Shown: one piece after another, positions 1-11,399 of the stretch
How positions within the stretch are numbered: the first letter of the stretch is position 1
Layout: every line of letters starts with the position of its first letter
Origin: Blasia pusilla
Lineage: Eukaryota; Marchantiophyta; Marchantiopsida; Blasiales
Reading direction: 5' to 3'
Assembly: GCA_050084515.1 (NCBI GenBank)
Contig: CM114271.1
Span: 31,992,001-32,056,000 of the forward strand
DNA: 64,000 bases
Program-made: the position numbers and the translations under genes
Notes under the pieces: model-generated
Databases searched by the model: none
What the model was told of the DNA's origin: nothing
Seen by the model: only the letters and a program-made list of their open reading frames with translations

Positions 1-291
1 GACTTGGTGTTTGACTTAGTGGGACTTTCAGGGGCAAGTATCAAAGGCGCCTGGCAGAGTGGCAGGAACATTCTCTGCCTCGAGGGAAGGCAGGAACTAT
101 TTGACCTTTGCAAGGAGGCAAAGGCAGAATACGAAAGGCTCGTTGGGGCGTACAACTCTCCACCGAAGCCGAGAGCTCCGGTTCCAGACCCACCCTTGGT
201 AGTGACTCCATCGTCACTTCCAACGATTCCAAAAATCGGGAGGGCAAGGCCGAAAGTAATTTTGCAAGAGCTCTCAGACGATGACGAGTGA
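1..291 (+). pseudogene. C-terminal part of a beta-class DNA methyltransferase-like protein
   Basis: The frame is open from the window edge to a TGA at 289-291, so the N-terminus lies outside. The first 45 residues run VFDLVGLSGAS, then SGRN, then CLEG, and resemble the AdoMet-binding motif I end of beta-class N6/N4 DNA methylases (usually DxFxGxG, then GR, then a short strand ending in E). The first glycine position is off: VGLSG replaces the usual FAGSG. The tail is proline-rich and ends SDDDE. A related methylase-like piece with the other half of the fold lies on the minus strand at 5190-5450, so this could be another member of the same family in opposite orientation. Family assignment is by motif resemblance only. 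Confidence 0.35.
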
Positions 292-1093
292 GTTCAAAGA
301 ACTCAACGACCCAGCTTGACTGCAGCGTTTGGAGTAGGGAGTTTTTTGATGATGAGGCAAAAGATTTCATAGAATAGATCAAATGTACAGTTCCGAGCTT
401 TTTTCAGATGATATAAAGCATAAGATTTTTTCGAACGATGGTGGTGCTTGTAAAAGTTTGCTAAACATTTTTTGTCTTTTCGAATGTGATCGTCTATGTA
501 CTCCGCGGACTTCTATTTTGCAACCCGTCGGATTTCTCCTACTTGCAACTTTTCACTTTTTGACCACAACACCTTTTTACCACTTCCAGGCAACCTGTCG
601 GATTCCGACAGGTTGCCTGATCGGACTCTTTCCCTGTTGGTCCAACTTAAGAGGCAGTCTGGCAGGCTTCTTCCCTTGGCACCTTCCCCACAACTCGTAA
701 AGGCAGGCGTAGGCTTCTTTTCTTCTCTCAGACGTGTTGGATTCCTACTACCTGTGCGATTGCCATAATGGTATTACCGGGACGGAGCACATATTGATAC
801 TGGATGGGTGTCACATTGCAGAGCGTACAAGGTATACTGCCGAGGAAGGCGGTGGGACTCAAATCAGGTTACATGGGACCGTTATGGTGTACCTAGTGGG
901 GGGGGGGCCAAGGCTCTCGAATTTGCCAACTTTTTTCGATCCCCGTCTACAATCGGCCAGAGGAGCCACTTGTATCCCAGGACATTCCTTTGGTACTATC
1001 ACCGAGGAGAGTTAGGAGTAAATTTGTAGATGACGAGGCTGAAGAAATCCTAGACTAGGTCAAATGTACATTTCCGAGGTTCCTTCGGAGGAA
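292..1093. other. Non-coding stretch with a duplicated module
   Basis: No gene is recognised. Two related modules, 341-397 and 1023-1079, read as the end of the same short coding stretch: FDDEAKDFIE-stop and VDDEAEEILD-stop, each followed by ATCAAATGTACA-like or GTCAAATGTACA-like sequence. This suggests two decayed copies of one gene end. A palindrome cluster sits at 521-618. Confidence 0.4.
521..618. repeat. Short GCAACCCGTCGGA palindromes
   Basis: A half-site reading CAACCCGTCGGAT lies at 521-533. A near-perfect palindrome lies at 588-618, with 15-bp arms AGGCAACCTGTCGGA and its exact complement separated by one base. These are members of a dispersed family seen about 15 times in the first 15 kb. 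Confidence 0.8.
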
Positions 1094-1212
1094 ATGATAA
1101 ATGGTAAATGGTAAATAGATCAAGCCCGTGGGACCCAAAGGGTCAAAAGGCTGAAAAACACATTACAAGTCATTCATTGACTGACCCTGAAAAAGATCCT
1201 TAAGACCTTCTC

Positions 1213-4200
1213 CTAGCTACAGCCTAGAGCACTTGAGCGATGAATGATGACATCCCTAATATAACAACCTAAATCATAAGGCACTAGCTGTAGTAAAGAA
1301 TAGAAATTCTCCACATCTATTTTATGAGCTAGTCTTATTTCTCCATACCTTGGACATGTAACAAACACATGCTCTTCATCCTCAATATTTTCTCCGTCAC
1401 ATAACCTACAAATTCGTTCACTTCTATCAATTTTAAACCATCGTCCTTCCTCAATTCCTAGCCTATGAGACCCAGTTCTATGACGTGCGATAATATGTCG
1501 TAAGAACGTGGAGATCCCCGCAAGTAGGTATCCTTGTTCACAATATACAAGCATAGGATTAACATGAAGTTGATAAAACTCCATTTTGGTGCCCGGACTG
1601 CTCCAAATGATGTTGAGAGATTGCTTCTGTAGATGCTCACGGAGGGCCATCGGTTTCAAGTCCCAATCGCGTTCTGCGACATTCCACTTTGAAGACCAAG
1701 TCACCACATCCGCCATCCACCCTATGGAACGTGTGGCTTGCAAAGCTTGATGAGGGAGGCGAGAAACATCAAGAGATCTCACCCTTGCGAGGTAAGTGAT
1801 GGTCAAGTAAAGAGCTTCAGCTTCTAGAGGAAGAAAACCTGTTTCCGCAAGAAGAATAGCATACGGAGTTTGGTTTCTTACACCCAATTCTTCTTGTAGA
1901 AAGATCTTTTGCACTCTTTCCACGCGCTCTCAACCTGTCTTCTTACAACTAGGGCCCCAAACTTGGGTCCCATATAAGACCACCGGCAACACTAAGCTCC
2001 TAAATAAGAATTTCCTTAGACTCCAAGACACAAGATGAGCTCTTCTACACCGGTTTAAAAATGAATATAGAGTTTTGTAACCAGCTTCTACTCTCTTTTG
2101 CACGCAAAGTGCCCAACTATAGTCATGAGAGAAATCGATGCCTAGATATTTGTAACTCTTCACTTGTTCTAATTGTAGACCTTTGTAAAAGAACGAGAAC
2201 TTGGATCTAGTACCCACTATAATGACTTTAGACTTGTCCATATTAACCTCCATCTGATTCTGGGTACAAAACCTTGCCAAAGTGTCGAGGTGCTTTTGTA
2301 AACTAATGCCATCACGTGCTAGTAATATGATATCATCTGCATACAATAGAGCTTTGATGACAAAGTCCCCAAGCTTGACCCCTTCACTATCACATTCCTC
2401 CAACCACTTTTCGATATCATCTATGAAAACTCCAAAAAGTGTAGGGGAGAGAGGGCAACCTTGAATGACTCCAATGGTGCTCAAGATCTCTTGAGTTTGT
2501 GAACCTTTGATCTTGGCCCGAACGGAATGGTATAACGTGGCCACGGCTGCTAGGAGATTTTGTGGAACTCCAATGGCTTGCAGCCTTTCCCATAAGAGCT
2601 TGCGAGGTACAGTATCAAAAGCTTTCTTGAAATCGATGAAGCCGCAAAACAAAGCTTTTCCATTGCCCTTAGATTTCTCCCATAAAACACGCAAGGCCAA
2701 GATATGATCGATGGTGTTGTATGTTGGACGAAAACCAGCTTGGACCCGTGCTCTCTTTTGGAAAGACTTTGTCCATGTGCTCAACTTCGACTCCACCAAT
2801 TTCCCAAACAACTTGGCAAAAACACTACCCACCATGATAGTGCGATAGTTTGTTACCAAGTCCTTCCTTCCTGATTTGTGAATAGGGACAATCTCCCGTA
2901 GCGACCACGTTGAAGGAAAACCATAGATAGCAGCATCACCCAATAATTTGGTGAGGATCGGTCCAATACAATCTCGGCAAAAGATATCAAAGACTTTTCG
3001 GCAAAAGATATCAAAGACTTGGGATCAAGAATAGGTTTTGAAGACCGTACTACTAACCGTCTCCAAAATGATTTGGGGTCCTCATGTAGCTCCCTTGTCA
3101 AGGACTCTTGTTTTCGCCGCAAGAAAGCTCGTTTCTTAGATTTCACCAAGTATTTGTAAAGGCTCGTCATAATAAACCGACTTGGGATATCCAAAGATTT
3201 ATCAGCTGCTCGTGCCCTTGCTTGCTTGCATTCAGAGTCAAACCACCCATTACAAGGCAGCCTCCTAGCACTTCTATCCCTGTGGCGCGAAAAGAACTTA
3301 GATGCACTGTTTTTGAGCAATTCCGTTAGTTGCATACTTGCCGTGTTTGGATCAGGGCTCTATACAATGCGAGTCAAGTGTTCTTGTAAATGTAGCATAT
3401 AAAGATCTTTTTTACCAGGATCTAAGCGAAACTTGGGAGAAGCTAAAATAGATTGACATGTCGAGAGAGGAATTTCCTTTGACAGTGAGAGAGTAAACAA
3501 GAGAGGTGCATGATCTGATTCAGGCTGAGGTTCTAGAATATCAAATGTAGAGATAAGAGAGCTATCAGCGGGCGAGGACAGAAGATAATCGATGGTGCTA
3601 GCGCCGGTAGAGGAGAAACACGTATTGGAGTGAGAGTTGGGAAAATGAGAGGTTCCATTAAGAACTTTCAAATTACAAGTGGCTCCAAAGGTTAAAAAAT
3701 ACTCTGTCAAAAGATTTGTAGAAAGATCTGAAGAGATTCTAGACCATAAACCATCCTCATATTCTTCGAGAAGAGGAGAAATCAAGGAACCACTGAATTG
3801 GGTAAATTAAGCAGTACGTGTGCGAGCATTGAAATCTCCAACTAGAAAGACTTCACCTTTGCTTTGATATTTGAGAACATCCCCAATAAGTCGATGGAAC
3901 GGTTGACTTTGATTGTGAGTGCGTGTTGAGTAGATAGGCATGGAGAGTGGTGCAAAATAACAAACTGCCAAATAACAATAAGATCTCCCAACCAAACCAA
4001 GACGTAGCCAATGATATTGACCCCCGATATCTTGATCTTCTAGATGAATGAGAGGTAGAAATTGAGACCTGATGAAAGTAGCAATACCGCCATAACCCCT
4101 TCATGCCCATTGCCTTCTTTGATTCCATGTCGATCCTACCAAAGTAAACCCTTGCATCTCTGCAATAGTATTGCTCTCATGTTCCCAAGTCTCCACAATA

Positions 4201-4283
4201 TTGATAATATCTGCCATCTCCCAAATTGGTAGAGCACTCACATACTTTGTTGTTGAAAGGCCTCGTATATTCCACATCAACAC
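1213..4283 (-). pseudogene. LINE ORF2: APE endonuclease, reverse transcriptase, zinc finger (broken)
   Basis: In sense order it starts MLMWNIRGL near 4283 and holds an apurinic-endonuclease-like domain (GDFN near 3830, SDHAP near 3510). The reverse transcriptase follows with palm motif YADDIILL near 2320-2345. The C-terminal finger has the pattern CxxC-x8-H-x4-C near 1335-1410, and the ORF ends SSALGCS before TAG at about 1213. The endonuclease nicks target DNA and the RT copies the RNA at the nick. The frame is broken at least near 1925, 2950, 3350, 3790 and 4110, so this copy cannot make the full protein. Domain content is clear from at least seven parallel copies in the window. Confidence 0.88.
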
Positions 4284-4301
4284 TCTCAGCTTCTTGGATT
4301 G

Positions 4302-4537
4302 CTAGGTTGATAACTCTCTTTTTCTCTGGGTAATAATTGCTCGACCATCACGTAGATAAGCAATAAAACCTGCTTCTTGAGCCTCTTTGACCTTTGCAAG
4401 CTCCTTTCTCCTAGCTTCGACTTGTAGAGGTGTGAGATCAGGATCCAACCATATCCTCCGTCCTTTGAGAATGGCCTTGTTAGCCATGGCAGTATCACGT
4501 TGAGTTTGATCAACAAACTTGACTACAATGGCACGAA
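4302..4537 (-). pseudogene. LINE ORF1 C-terminal fragment
   Basis: The last roughly 75 residues of ORF1 (AILKGRRIWLDPDLTPLQVE region, ending KRELST), followed by TAG CAA TCC and then ORF2 in the same frame. This is the C-terminal domain after the RRM-like core of an L1-type ORF1p RNA-binding protein. The 5' part is missing because the copy is truncated. Confidence 0.8.
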
Positions 4538-4539
4538 CA

Positions 4540-4945
4540 AACTATTATCGCACGTCATAGAACTGGGTCTCATAGGCTAGGAATTTAGGAAGGACGATGG
4601 TTTAAAATTGATAGAAGTGAACGAATTTGTAGGTTATGTGACGCAGAAAATATTGAGGATGAAGAGCATGTGTTTGTTACATGTCCAAGGTATGAAGAAA
4701 TTAGACTAGTTCATAAAATAGATTTGGAAAATTTCTATTCTTTACTACAACTAGTGCCTTATGATTTAGGTTGTTATATTAGGGACGTCATCATCCATCG
4801 CTCAAGTGCTCTAGGCTCTAGCTAGGAGAAGGTCTTAAGGATTTTTTTCAAGTTCAGTGAATGAATGACTTGTAATGTGTTTTTCAGCCTTTTGACACTT
4901 TGGGTCCCACGGGCTTGATCTATTTACCATTTACCATTTACTACA
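4540..4945 (+). mobile_element. LINE 3'-end fragment, head-to-head with copy 1
   Basis: Only the C-terminal part of ORF2 (zinc-finger region, with one frameshift near 4587) and the 3' UTR survive. It ends in the heptamer tail ATTTACCATTTACCATTTAC at about 4945. It abuts copy 1 in opposite orientation, and both carry their own tails at the outer ends. Two insertions, or an inversion, therefore fit better than one twin-primed insertion. Confidence 0.85.
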
Positions 4946-4970
4946 GAAACACAGGGAAAAGTAGTGCAAC

Positions 4971-5128
4971 TTGCAACCCGTCAGAACTCGATGGGTTGTA
5001 GTCTATAGAGACTTGTTGGTGAATTTACAACCCGTCGCTTTCAAACGGATTGCAACACCGCAGACACAAGGTGTTGGGATCCGACGGGTTGCATGCACAT
5101 ATGCAACCCGTTGGAGCTTGACGGGTTG
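4971..5128. repeat. Cluster of four GCAACCCGTCGGA-type palindromes
   Basis: Imperfect palindromes or half-sites lie at about 4971-4998, 5027-5053, 5078-5092 (right half only, GATCCGACGGGTTGC) and 5102-5128. Arms vary by one to four bases from the consensus. They lie just downstream, in minus-strand terms, of the methylase-like exon. Confidence 0.75.
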
Positions 5129-5189
5129 AATTTTTGTTAAACTAAATTCTTTGAATAAGAGAACTTACCTGGACTTAACTCGTCGCCGA

Positions 5190-5450
5190 TCAGAGTGGAT
5201 ACCTGATCAGAGTGGATATCCATGATTGTGTTGTCCTCCACTTCAGCGACCTCTTCATGCAGTGAAGCTTGAAGAGCTCATCTTCGCTACCTCCAATGAG
5301 GACCAAGAAACAACCCCTGTCACTTAGATACGCGTCCGCAAAAGAAAACAACAACGCGATCTTGTCGTACGAAAGCGGGACATTCCAGTCTGGGACAGTG
5401 TCAGACGGATTGTTGTCCCACAAGAAAAACCTAGAAGGCAAATCCCAAGA
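5190..5450 (-). pseudogene. Methylase-like domain fragment (DPPY-type half)
   Basis: The minus-strand frame reads LWDNNPSDTVPDWNVPLS, then SYDKIALLFSFADAYLSDRGCFLVLIGG. The pattern of an (N/D)PP(Y/S)-like motif followed about 20 residues later by a helix and the strand GCFLVLIG resembles motif IV of beta-class N6/N4 DNA methylases. The catalytic tetrapeptide is degenerate here (NNPS). It lies downstream of the other minus-strand exons of this broken gene. Upstream, at about 5450-5680, the same region has several stops. The assignment is a motif-level guess; a non-methylase Rossmann-like domain is possible. Confidence 0.35.
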
Positions 5451-5681
5451 ATGAGGAGGTCCACCGCCACCTCCTCAACCACCCCATGCACCGTCTAGGG
5501 GGCGTGCCCGTTTCGAAGGAGTTTTCGTCCCAACACGGTCAATTTGTCGATGGCAAGTGTCGACTCCTGAGAACTGAAACTCAGCAGCTCATCGACAAGA
5601 TGAGTCAAGTGAACAAGGAAATTTGTCCTGGTGGTTATTTTCCTATATCTGCCCAATGATGATGGAGTGTATTCCACATCC

Positions 5682-6185
5682 TTATCTCCTCCCTCGAACG
5701 AACCACGCGCCTCCCGCTTCCGCTTCTCCCGAGTCTGCTGTCGTGTTGGACGAGGACCTGGTCCCGCCCTCTTGCCATGCTCGCACGGACGATTCCGCCT
5801 CTCGCCTCGAGAACTCAGCCTCTTTTCTGGAAGACTCCGCCTCGTAATTCCTCGATCCCCTCGCCTTCCTCAAACCCGCTGTGGATTTGTCTTTGGCGGT
5901 GACGACCTTGCCCACCAACTCCTCTATCTCAAGGGCTTGCTCCTCCGCATCTCCTTTGAAAAAATCTTCAGGTTGCACAAAGTTCGGAATGTTGTCCCTA
6001 CCTACGACCACTGCATCATACACCACACGTAGATTTTTTTTTGTAATGTCCTCTGGGTCGTTGAAGTCCAACCAGATTGGACAATTGTTAACCTCCTAGT
6101 CGGACATGCCTTGTCCCATCTCCATGTCGTACATAGAGAATGCCTCTCCATCAAGCGGAGAAGCCCACAATCTACAGGCTATAGG
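5682..6185 (-). pseudogene. Middle part of the broken methylase-like gene
   Basis: The frame from about 6185 reads ACRLWASPLDGEAFSMYDME, has one in-frame TAG at about 6097, continues EVNNCPIWLDFNDPED and ends in a charged EAESSRKEAEFSRREAE segment. A possible splice acceptor (CTATAG on minus) sits near 6180. LINE copy 2 separates it from its likely upstream exons at 10931-13676. The function of this segment is unknown. Confidence 0.4.
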
Positions 6186-6243
6186 TAATTTTTGCCAAGT
6201 TCTTGCATTCTTACAATTGATGAGGTACATGTACCCCATGTAC

Positions 6244-6732
6244 AAGCACAACCGAGTTATACACACGAAGTTGTGAGAGATTTGAGTTTCTGCACTTCTA
6301 GATTTGAGCATTTCAGATCTGAATCTTGCCGAGGCCATAACTTTGAGGTGGAGTGTCATATGAAGCTGAGATTTGGAGGCGACGTGAAGTATAAAGAGGC
6401 GCCCTAGCCCTCAGATTTGCAAGCACAACCGAGTTATACACACGAAGTTGTGAGAGATTTGAGTTTCTGCACTTTTAGATTTGAGCATTTCAGATCTGAA
6501 TCTTGCCGAGGCCATAACTTTGAGGTGGAGTGTCATATGAAGCTGAGATTTGGAGGCAACATGAAGTATAAAGAGGCGCCCTAGCCCTCAGATTTGCAAG
6601 CACAACCGAGTTATACACACGAAGTTGTGAGAGATTTGAGTTTCTGCATTTTTAGATTTGAGCATTTCAGATCTAAAGCTGAGATTTGGAGTCACGTGGA
6701 ATGTCTAGAGGCGTCTTAATCCTAGAAATTTC
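6244..6732 (+). repeat. 177-bp 5' monomer array of LINE copy 2
   Basis: The monomer start AAGCACAACC recurs at 6244, 6421 and 6598, exactly 177 bp apart. The last unit lacks about 42 bp and runs into AAGTACAACC at 6733, the start of the unique 5' leader of ORF1. Each unit includes CACGAAGTTGTGAGAGATTT and CATAACTTTGAGGTGGA. Confidence 0.9.
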
Positions 6733-6817
6733 AAGTACAACCAACTTCTAGAGCTGAAGTTGTGTGGTGTTGGAGATTCAATTATACTTTGTGGGATGGA
6801 GTGAAGTCGACTACAAG

Positions 6818-7574
6818 ATGACCACTCAAGACGAAATCTTGAATCTAGTGCAAGGGGTCTTGCATGAAGTGAAAGAGCTTCGACAAGAATTCAAGGTACA
6901 AACTTCTCAATTAAACCATGCACATATTCAAATCCGAGAGTTGAAGGCAACGCAAGAGGTTCTGAAGAAAGTGTTGAAAGATAGTTCTAGTGTGATGCTG
7001 GATCTTTCCAAATCTGTTGCGGATGTTCAAGAGAAGGCATCATCCTTGGTGATTACTCCCAATAGTTCAGGATTGCATGAGGTTGTTGAAACTTTAGAAG
7101 TGAAAATGAAATCTTATGCTGAAGCTACAAAGGTTGCTTATATCTCTTTCTGTCAAGAGCAAGAGATAGAAAAAGAAAACCAATTTGCCCAGTAGAAAGA
7201 ATGTGAGAATCTCAGTTTACCTGGAAACAGAGAGCGAAGAGGTGAAGAGTGTTGTCACCAAGTTCTTGGTTGATACACTTCATGTTCATAACCCGGACTT
7301 GGCTCAAGCTTTTCGTATTGGGAAAACGGGCACACAACCTCGTGCCATTGTAGTCAAGTTTGTTGATCAAACTCAACGTGATACTGCCATGGCTAACAAG
7401 GCCATTCTCAAAGGACGGAGGATATGGTTGATCCTTGATCTCACACCTCTACAAGTCGAAGCTAGGAGAAAGGAGCTTGCAAAGGTCAAAGAGGCTCAAG
7501 AAGCAGGTTTTATTGCTTATCTACGTGATGGGCGAGCAATTGTTACCCAGAGAAAAAGAGAGTTATCAACCTAG
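6818..7574 (+). pseudogene. LINE ORF1: coiled coil plus RRM-like RNA-binding protein
   Basis: The start chosen is the ATG at 6818 (MTTQDEILN), conserved in other copies. Residues about 10-85 are heptad-like and hydrophobic/charged, a likely trimerising coiled coil. Residues about 125-215 (RKNVRIS to AFRIGK to PRAIVVKF) look like the RRM-like core of L1 ORF1p (Transposase_22 type), followed by the ORF1 C-terminal domain (LDLTPLQVEARRKELAK). This protein would package LINE RNA. An extra A near 7193 shifts the frame in the middle. The ORF ends with TAG at 7572-7574 and ORF2 follows in the same frame. Confidence 0.85.
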
Positions 7575-7592
7575 CAATCCAAGAAGCTGAGA

Positions 7593-10500
7593 GTGTTGAT
7601 GTGGAATATACGAGGCCTTTCAACAACAAAGTATGTGAGTGCTCTACCAATTTGGGAGATGGTAGATATTATCAATATTGTGGAGACTTGGGAACATGAG
7701 AGCAATACTATTGCAGAGATGCAAGGGTTTACTTTGGTAGGATCGACATGGAATCAAAGAAGGCAACGGGCAGGAAGGGGTTATGGCGGTATTGCTACTT
7801 TCATAAGGTCTCAATTTCTACCTCTCATTCATCTAGAAGATCAAGATATCGGGGGTCAATATCATTGGCTACGTCTTGGTTTGGTTGGGGGATCTTATTG
7901 TTATTTGGCAGTTTGTTATTTTGCACCACTCTCCATGCCTATCTACTCAACACGCACTCACAATCGAAGTCAACCGTTCCATCGACTTATTGGGGATGTT
8001 CTCAAATATCAAAGCAAAGGTGAAGTCTTTCTAGTTGGAGATTTCAATGCTCGCACACGTACTGCTCAATTTACCCAATTCAGTGATTCCTTGATTTCTC
8101 CTCTTCTCGAAGAATATGAGGATGGTTTATGGTCTAGAATCTCTTTAGATCTTTCTACAAATCCTTTGACAGAGTATTTTTTAACCTTTGGAGCCACTTG
8201 TAATTTGAAAGTTCTTAATGGAACCTCTCATTTTCCCAACTCTCACTCCAATACGTGTTTCTCTCTCTGGCGCTTAGCACCATCGATTATCTTCTGTCCT
8301 CGCCTCACTGATAGCTCTCTTATCTCTACATTTGATATTCTAGAACCTCACCTGAATCAGATCATGCACTCTCTTGTTTACTCTCTCTTTGTCAAAAGAA
8401 ATTCTCTCTCGACATGTCAATCTATTTTAGCTTCTCCCAAGTTTCGCTTAGATCCTGGTAAAAAAGATCTTTATATGCTACATTTACAAGAACACTTGAC
8501 TCGCATTGTATGGAGCCATGATCCAAACACGGCAAGTATGCAACTAACGGAATTGCTCAAAAAAAAGTGCATCTAAGTTCTTTTCGCATGGGATAGAAGT
8601 GCTAGGAGGTCGCCTTTGTAATGGGTGGTTTGACTCGAATGCAAGCAAGCAAGGGCACGAGCAGCTGATAAATCTTTGGATATCCCAAGTCGGCTTATTA
8701 TGACGAGCCTTTACAAATACTTGGTGAAATCTAAGAAACGAGCTTTCTTTGGCGAAAACAAGAGTCCTTGACACGGGAGCTGCATGAGGACCCCAAATCA
8801 TTTTGGAGACGGTTAGTAGTACGGTCTTCAAAACCTATTCTTGATCCCAAGTCTTTGATATCTTTTGCCGAAAAGCTCTATTTCTTCCCGATGCTACGTC
8901 TATGCCACGTTGTGAAGGAATACGTGGCTTATTCTCTGAAGGAGAGGTGATGACTCAACTAAGAAGATTGGCGAATGGTAAATGTGAGGATTTGGATGGT
9001 CTTTCTATTGAACTTTTCAAGTGGGGAGGAGATTGTATTGGACCGATCCTCACCAAATTATTGGGTGATCTTTGCTATCTATGGTTTTCCTTCAACTGGT
9101 CGCACGGGAGATTGTCCCTATTCACAAATCAGGAAGGAAGGACTTGGTAACAAACTATCGCACTATCATGGTGGGTAGTGTTTTTGCCAAGTTGTTTGGG
9201 AAATTGGTGGAGTCGAAGTTGAGCACATGGACAGAGTCTTTCCAAAAGAGAGCACGGGTCCAAGCTGGTTTTCGTCCAACATACAACACCATCGATCATA
9301 TCTTGGCCTTGCGTGTTTTATGGGAGAAATCTAAGGGCAATGGAAAAGCTTTGTTTTGCGGCTTCATCGATTTCAAGAAAGCTTTTGATACTGTACCTCG
9401 CAAGCTCTTATGGGAAAGGCTGCAAGCCATTGGAGTTCCACAAAATCTCCTAGCAGCCGTGGCCACGTTATACCATTCCGTTCGGGCCAAGATCAAGGTT
9501 CACAAACTCAAGAGATCTTGAGCACCATTGAGTCATTCAAGGTTGCCCTCTCTCCCCTACACTTTTGGAGTTTTCATAGATGATATCGAAAAGTGGTTGG
9601 AGGAATGTGATAGTGAAGGGTCTAGCTTGGGGACTTTGTCATCAAAGCTCTATTGTATGCAGATGATATCATATTACTAGCACGTGATGGCATTAGTTTA
9701 CAAAAGCACCTCGACACTTTGGCAAGGTTTTGTACCCAGAATCAGATGGAGGTTAATATGGACAAGTCTAAAGTCATTATAGTGGGTACTAGATCCAAGT
9801 TCTCGTTCTTTTACAAAGGTCTACAATTAGAACAAGTGAAGAGTTACAAATATCTAGGCATCGATTTCTCTCATGATTATAGTTGGGCACTTTGCGTGCA
9901 AAAGAGAGTAGAAGCTGGTTACAAAACTCTATATTCATTTTTAAACCGGTGTAGAAGAGCTCATCTTGTGTCTTGGAGTCTAAGGAAATTCTTATTTAGG
10001 AGCTTAGTGTTGCCGGTGGTCTTATATGGGACCCAAGTTTGGGGCCCTAGTTGTAAGAAGACAGGTTGAGAGCGTGTGGAAAGAATGCAAAAGATCTTTC
10101 TACAAGAAGAATTGGGTGTAAGAAACCAAACTCCGTATGCTATTCTTCTTGCGGAAACAGGTTTTCTTCCTCTAGAAGCTGAAGCTCTTTACTTGACCAT
10201 CACTTACATCGCAAGGGTGAGATCTCTTGATGTTTCTCGCCTCCCTCATCAAGCTTTGCGAGCCACACGTTCCATAGGGTGGATGGCGGATGTGGTGACT
10301 TGGTCCTCAAAGTGGAATGTGGCAGAGCGCGATTGGGACTTGAAACCGATGGCCCTCTGTGAGCATCTACAGAAGCAATCTCTCAACATCATTTGGAGCA
10401 GTGCGGGCACCAAAATGGAGTTTTATCAACTTCATGTTAATCCTATGCTTGTATATTGTGAACAAGGATACCTACTTGCGGGGATCTCCACGTTCTTACG

Positions 10501-10787
10501 ACATATTATCGCATGTCATAGAATTGGGTCTCATAGGCTAGGAATTGAGAAGGACGATGGTTTAAAATTGATAGAAGTGAACTAATTTGTAGGTTATGTG
10601 ACGGAGAAAATATTGAGGATGAAGAGCATGTGTTTGTTACATGTCCAAGGTATGGAGAAATAAGACTAGCTCATAAAATAGATGTGGAGAATTTCTATTC
10701 TTTACTACAGCTAGTGCCTTATGATTTAGGTTGTTATATTAGGGATGTCATCATTCATCGCTCAAGTGCTCCAGGCTGTAGCTAGGA
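7593..10787 (+). pseudogene. LINE ORF2 (broken)
   Basis: It starts MLMWNIRGL at 7593, 18 nt after the ORF1 stop and in the same frame. The endonuclease part carries GDFN near 8037, but the usual SDHAP is damaged. The RT motif YADDIILL is at about 9654-9678 and the C-terminal CxxC-H-C finger at about 10590-10650. Breaks lie near 8270, 8570, 8890, 9080, 9520, 9640, 10066 and 10555. Many breaks are at CTG or CAG sites that are intact in sister copies (see findings). Confidence 0.87.
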
Positions 10788-10930
10788 GAAGGTCTTAAGG
10801 ATCTTTTTCAGGGTCAGTCAATGAATGACTTGTAATGTGTTTTTCAGCCTTTTGACCCTTTGGGTCCCACGGGCTTGATCTATTTACCATTTACCATTTT
10901 ACCATTTACCATCCTCTGGGCAACTCTTTG

Positions 10931-11325
10931 TCAAGATGACTCGGCGGCTTGGTCCTGAAGATCCCGCTTCTTCTTTGCAAAATCCCATTTTTTGGCGTCT
11001 ATTTCCTCATCGAGGTGTACTTGAGGGAGGATGTGATTCTTGAACATCATCCTGAATCCTGGGTTTTTTGTGGGCGTATTTATGATGTCATCAAGCCATA
11101 GTTCAAAATCTTCTGCAGCCTCTAGGTTTGCTTCCTCTAGAACTGGCTCAATCTTCTTTAGCTCCGCTTGAAGATCCACAAGCATAGACTTCCCGAGAAG
11201 GCGTAACGCATCCCAAAATGACCATTCCTGTAGCCAATGGGAGATCACTGGATGTAAAACTCCCAGAGGATGGTGTGCCGCCCGCTTTTGGGCCTCAGTG
11301 CCCTCCAGACTGATTTTCATTAGTC
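10931..11325 (-). pseudogene. Helical domain of the broken methylase-like gene
   Basis: The minus-strand frame KISLEGTEAQKRAAHHPLG through LDDIINTPTKNPGF to KKRDLQDQAAESS is rich in charged helices. It is joined through a frameshift near 11330 to the next upstream piece, and LINE copy 2 follows it directly. I recognise no named family; its function is unknown. Confidence 0.4.
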
Positions 11326-11399
11326 TGATTCGTCGAAACTTGGATATCCCAAACAGCGCAAATCCTGAGACACTTTCTCGCCGATCCGACCCTATGGAT

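Larger units (their letters stand above)
1094..4539 (-). mobile_element. LINE copy 1, 5'-truncated
   Basis: A non-LTR retrotransposon on the minus strand. Its 3' end is a heptamer tail read on plus as ATGGTAAATGGTAAAT at 1094-1121, preceded in sense by the conserved 3' UTR that includes GGGTCCCACGGGC. It carries a broken ORF2 and the last part of ORF1, then ends abruptly inside ORF1 near 4537. There it meets an oppositely oriented LINE fragment. Relative to other copies an internal deletion near 2965-3020 removes part of the RT N-terminal region and leaves a 23-bp direct repeat (CGGCAAAAGATATCAAAGAC core). Confidence 0.9.
6240..10912 (+). mobile_element. LINE copy 2, near full length
   Basis: It carries 5' monomers from 6244, ORF1, ORF2, the 3' UTR and the tail ATTTACCATTTACCATTTTACC at about 10880-10912. 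It is inserted in the minus-strand methylase-like gene, whose pieces lie on both sides (6185 and 10931). I could not find a clear target-site duplication. ORF1 and ORF2 are both frame-broken. Confidence 0.9.

Noticed and set aside
2282-2707. Recurrent 60-66-codon frames opposite the LINE RT (also 21601-22026, 37487-37687, 56545-56970)
   Set aside because: They are antisense shadows of the conserved RT; they recur only because the RT does.
1094-4945. Single twin-primed LINE insertion
   Set aside because: Both outer ends carry a 3' tail; twin priming gives one tail.
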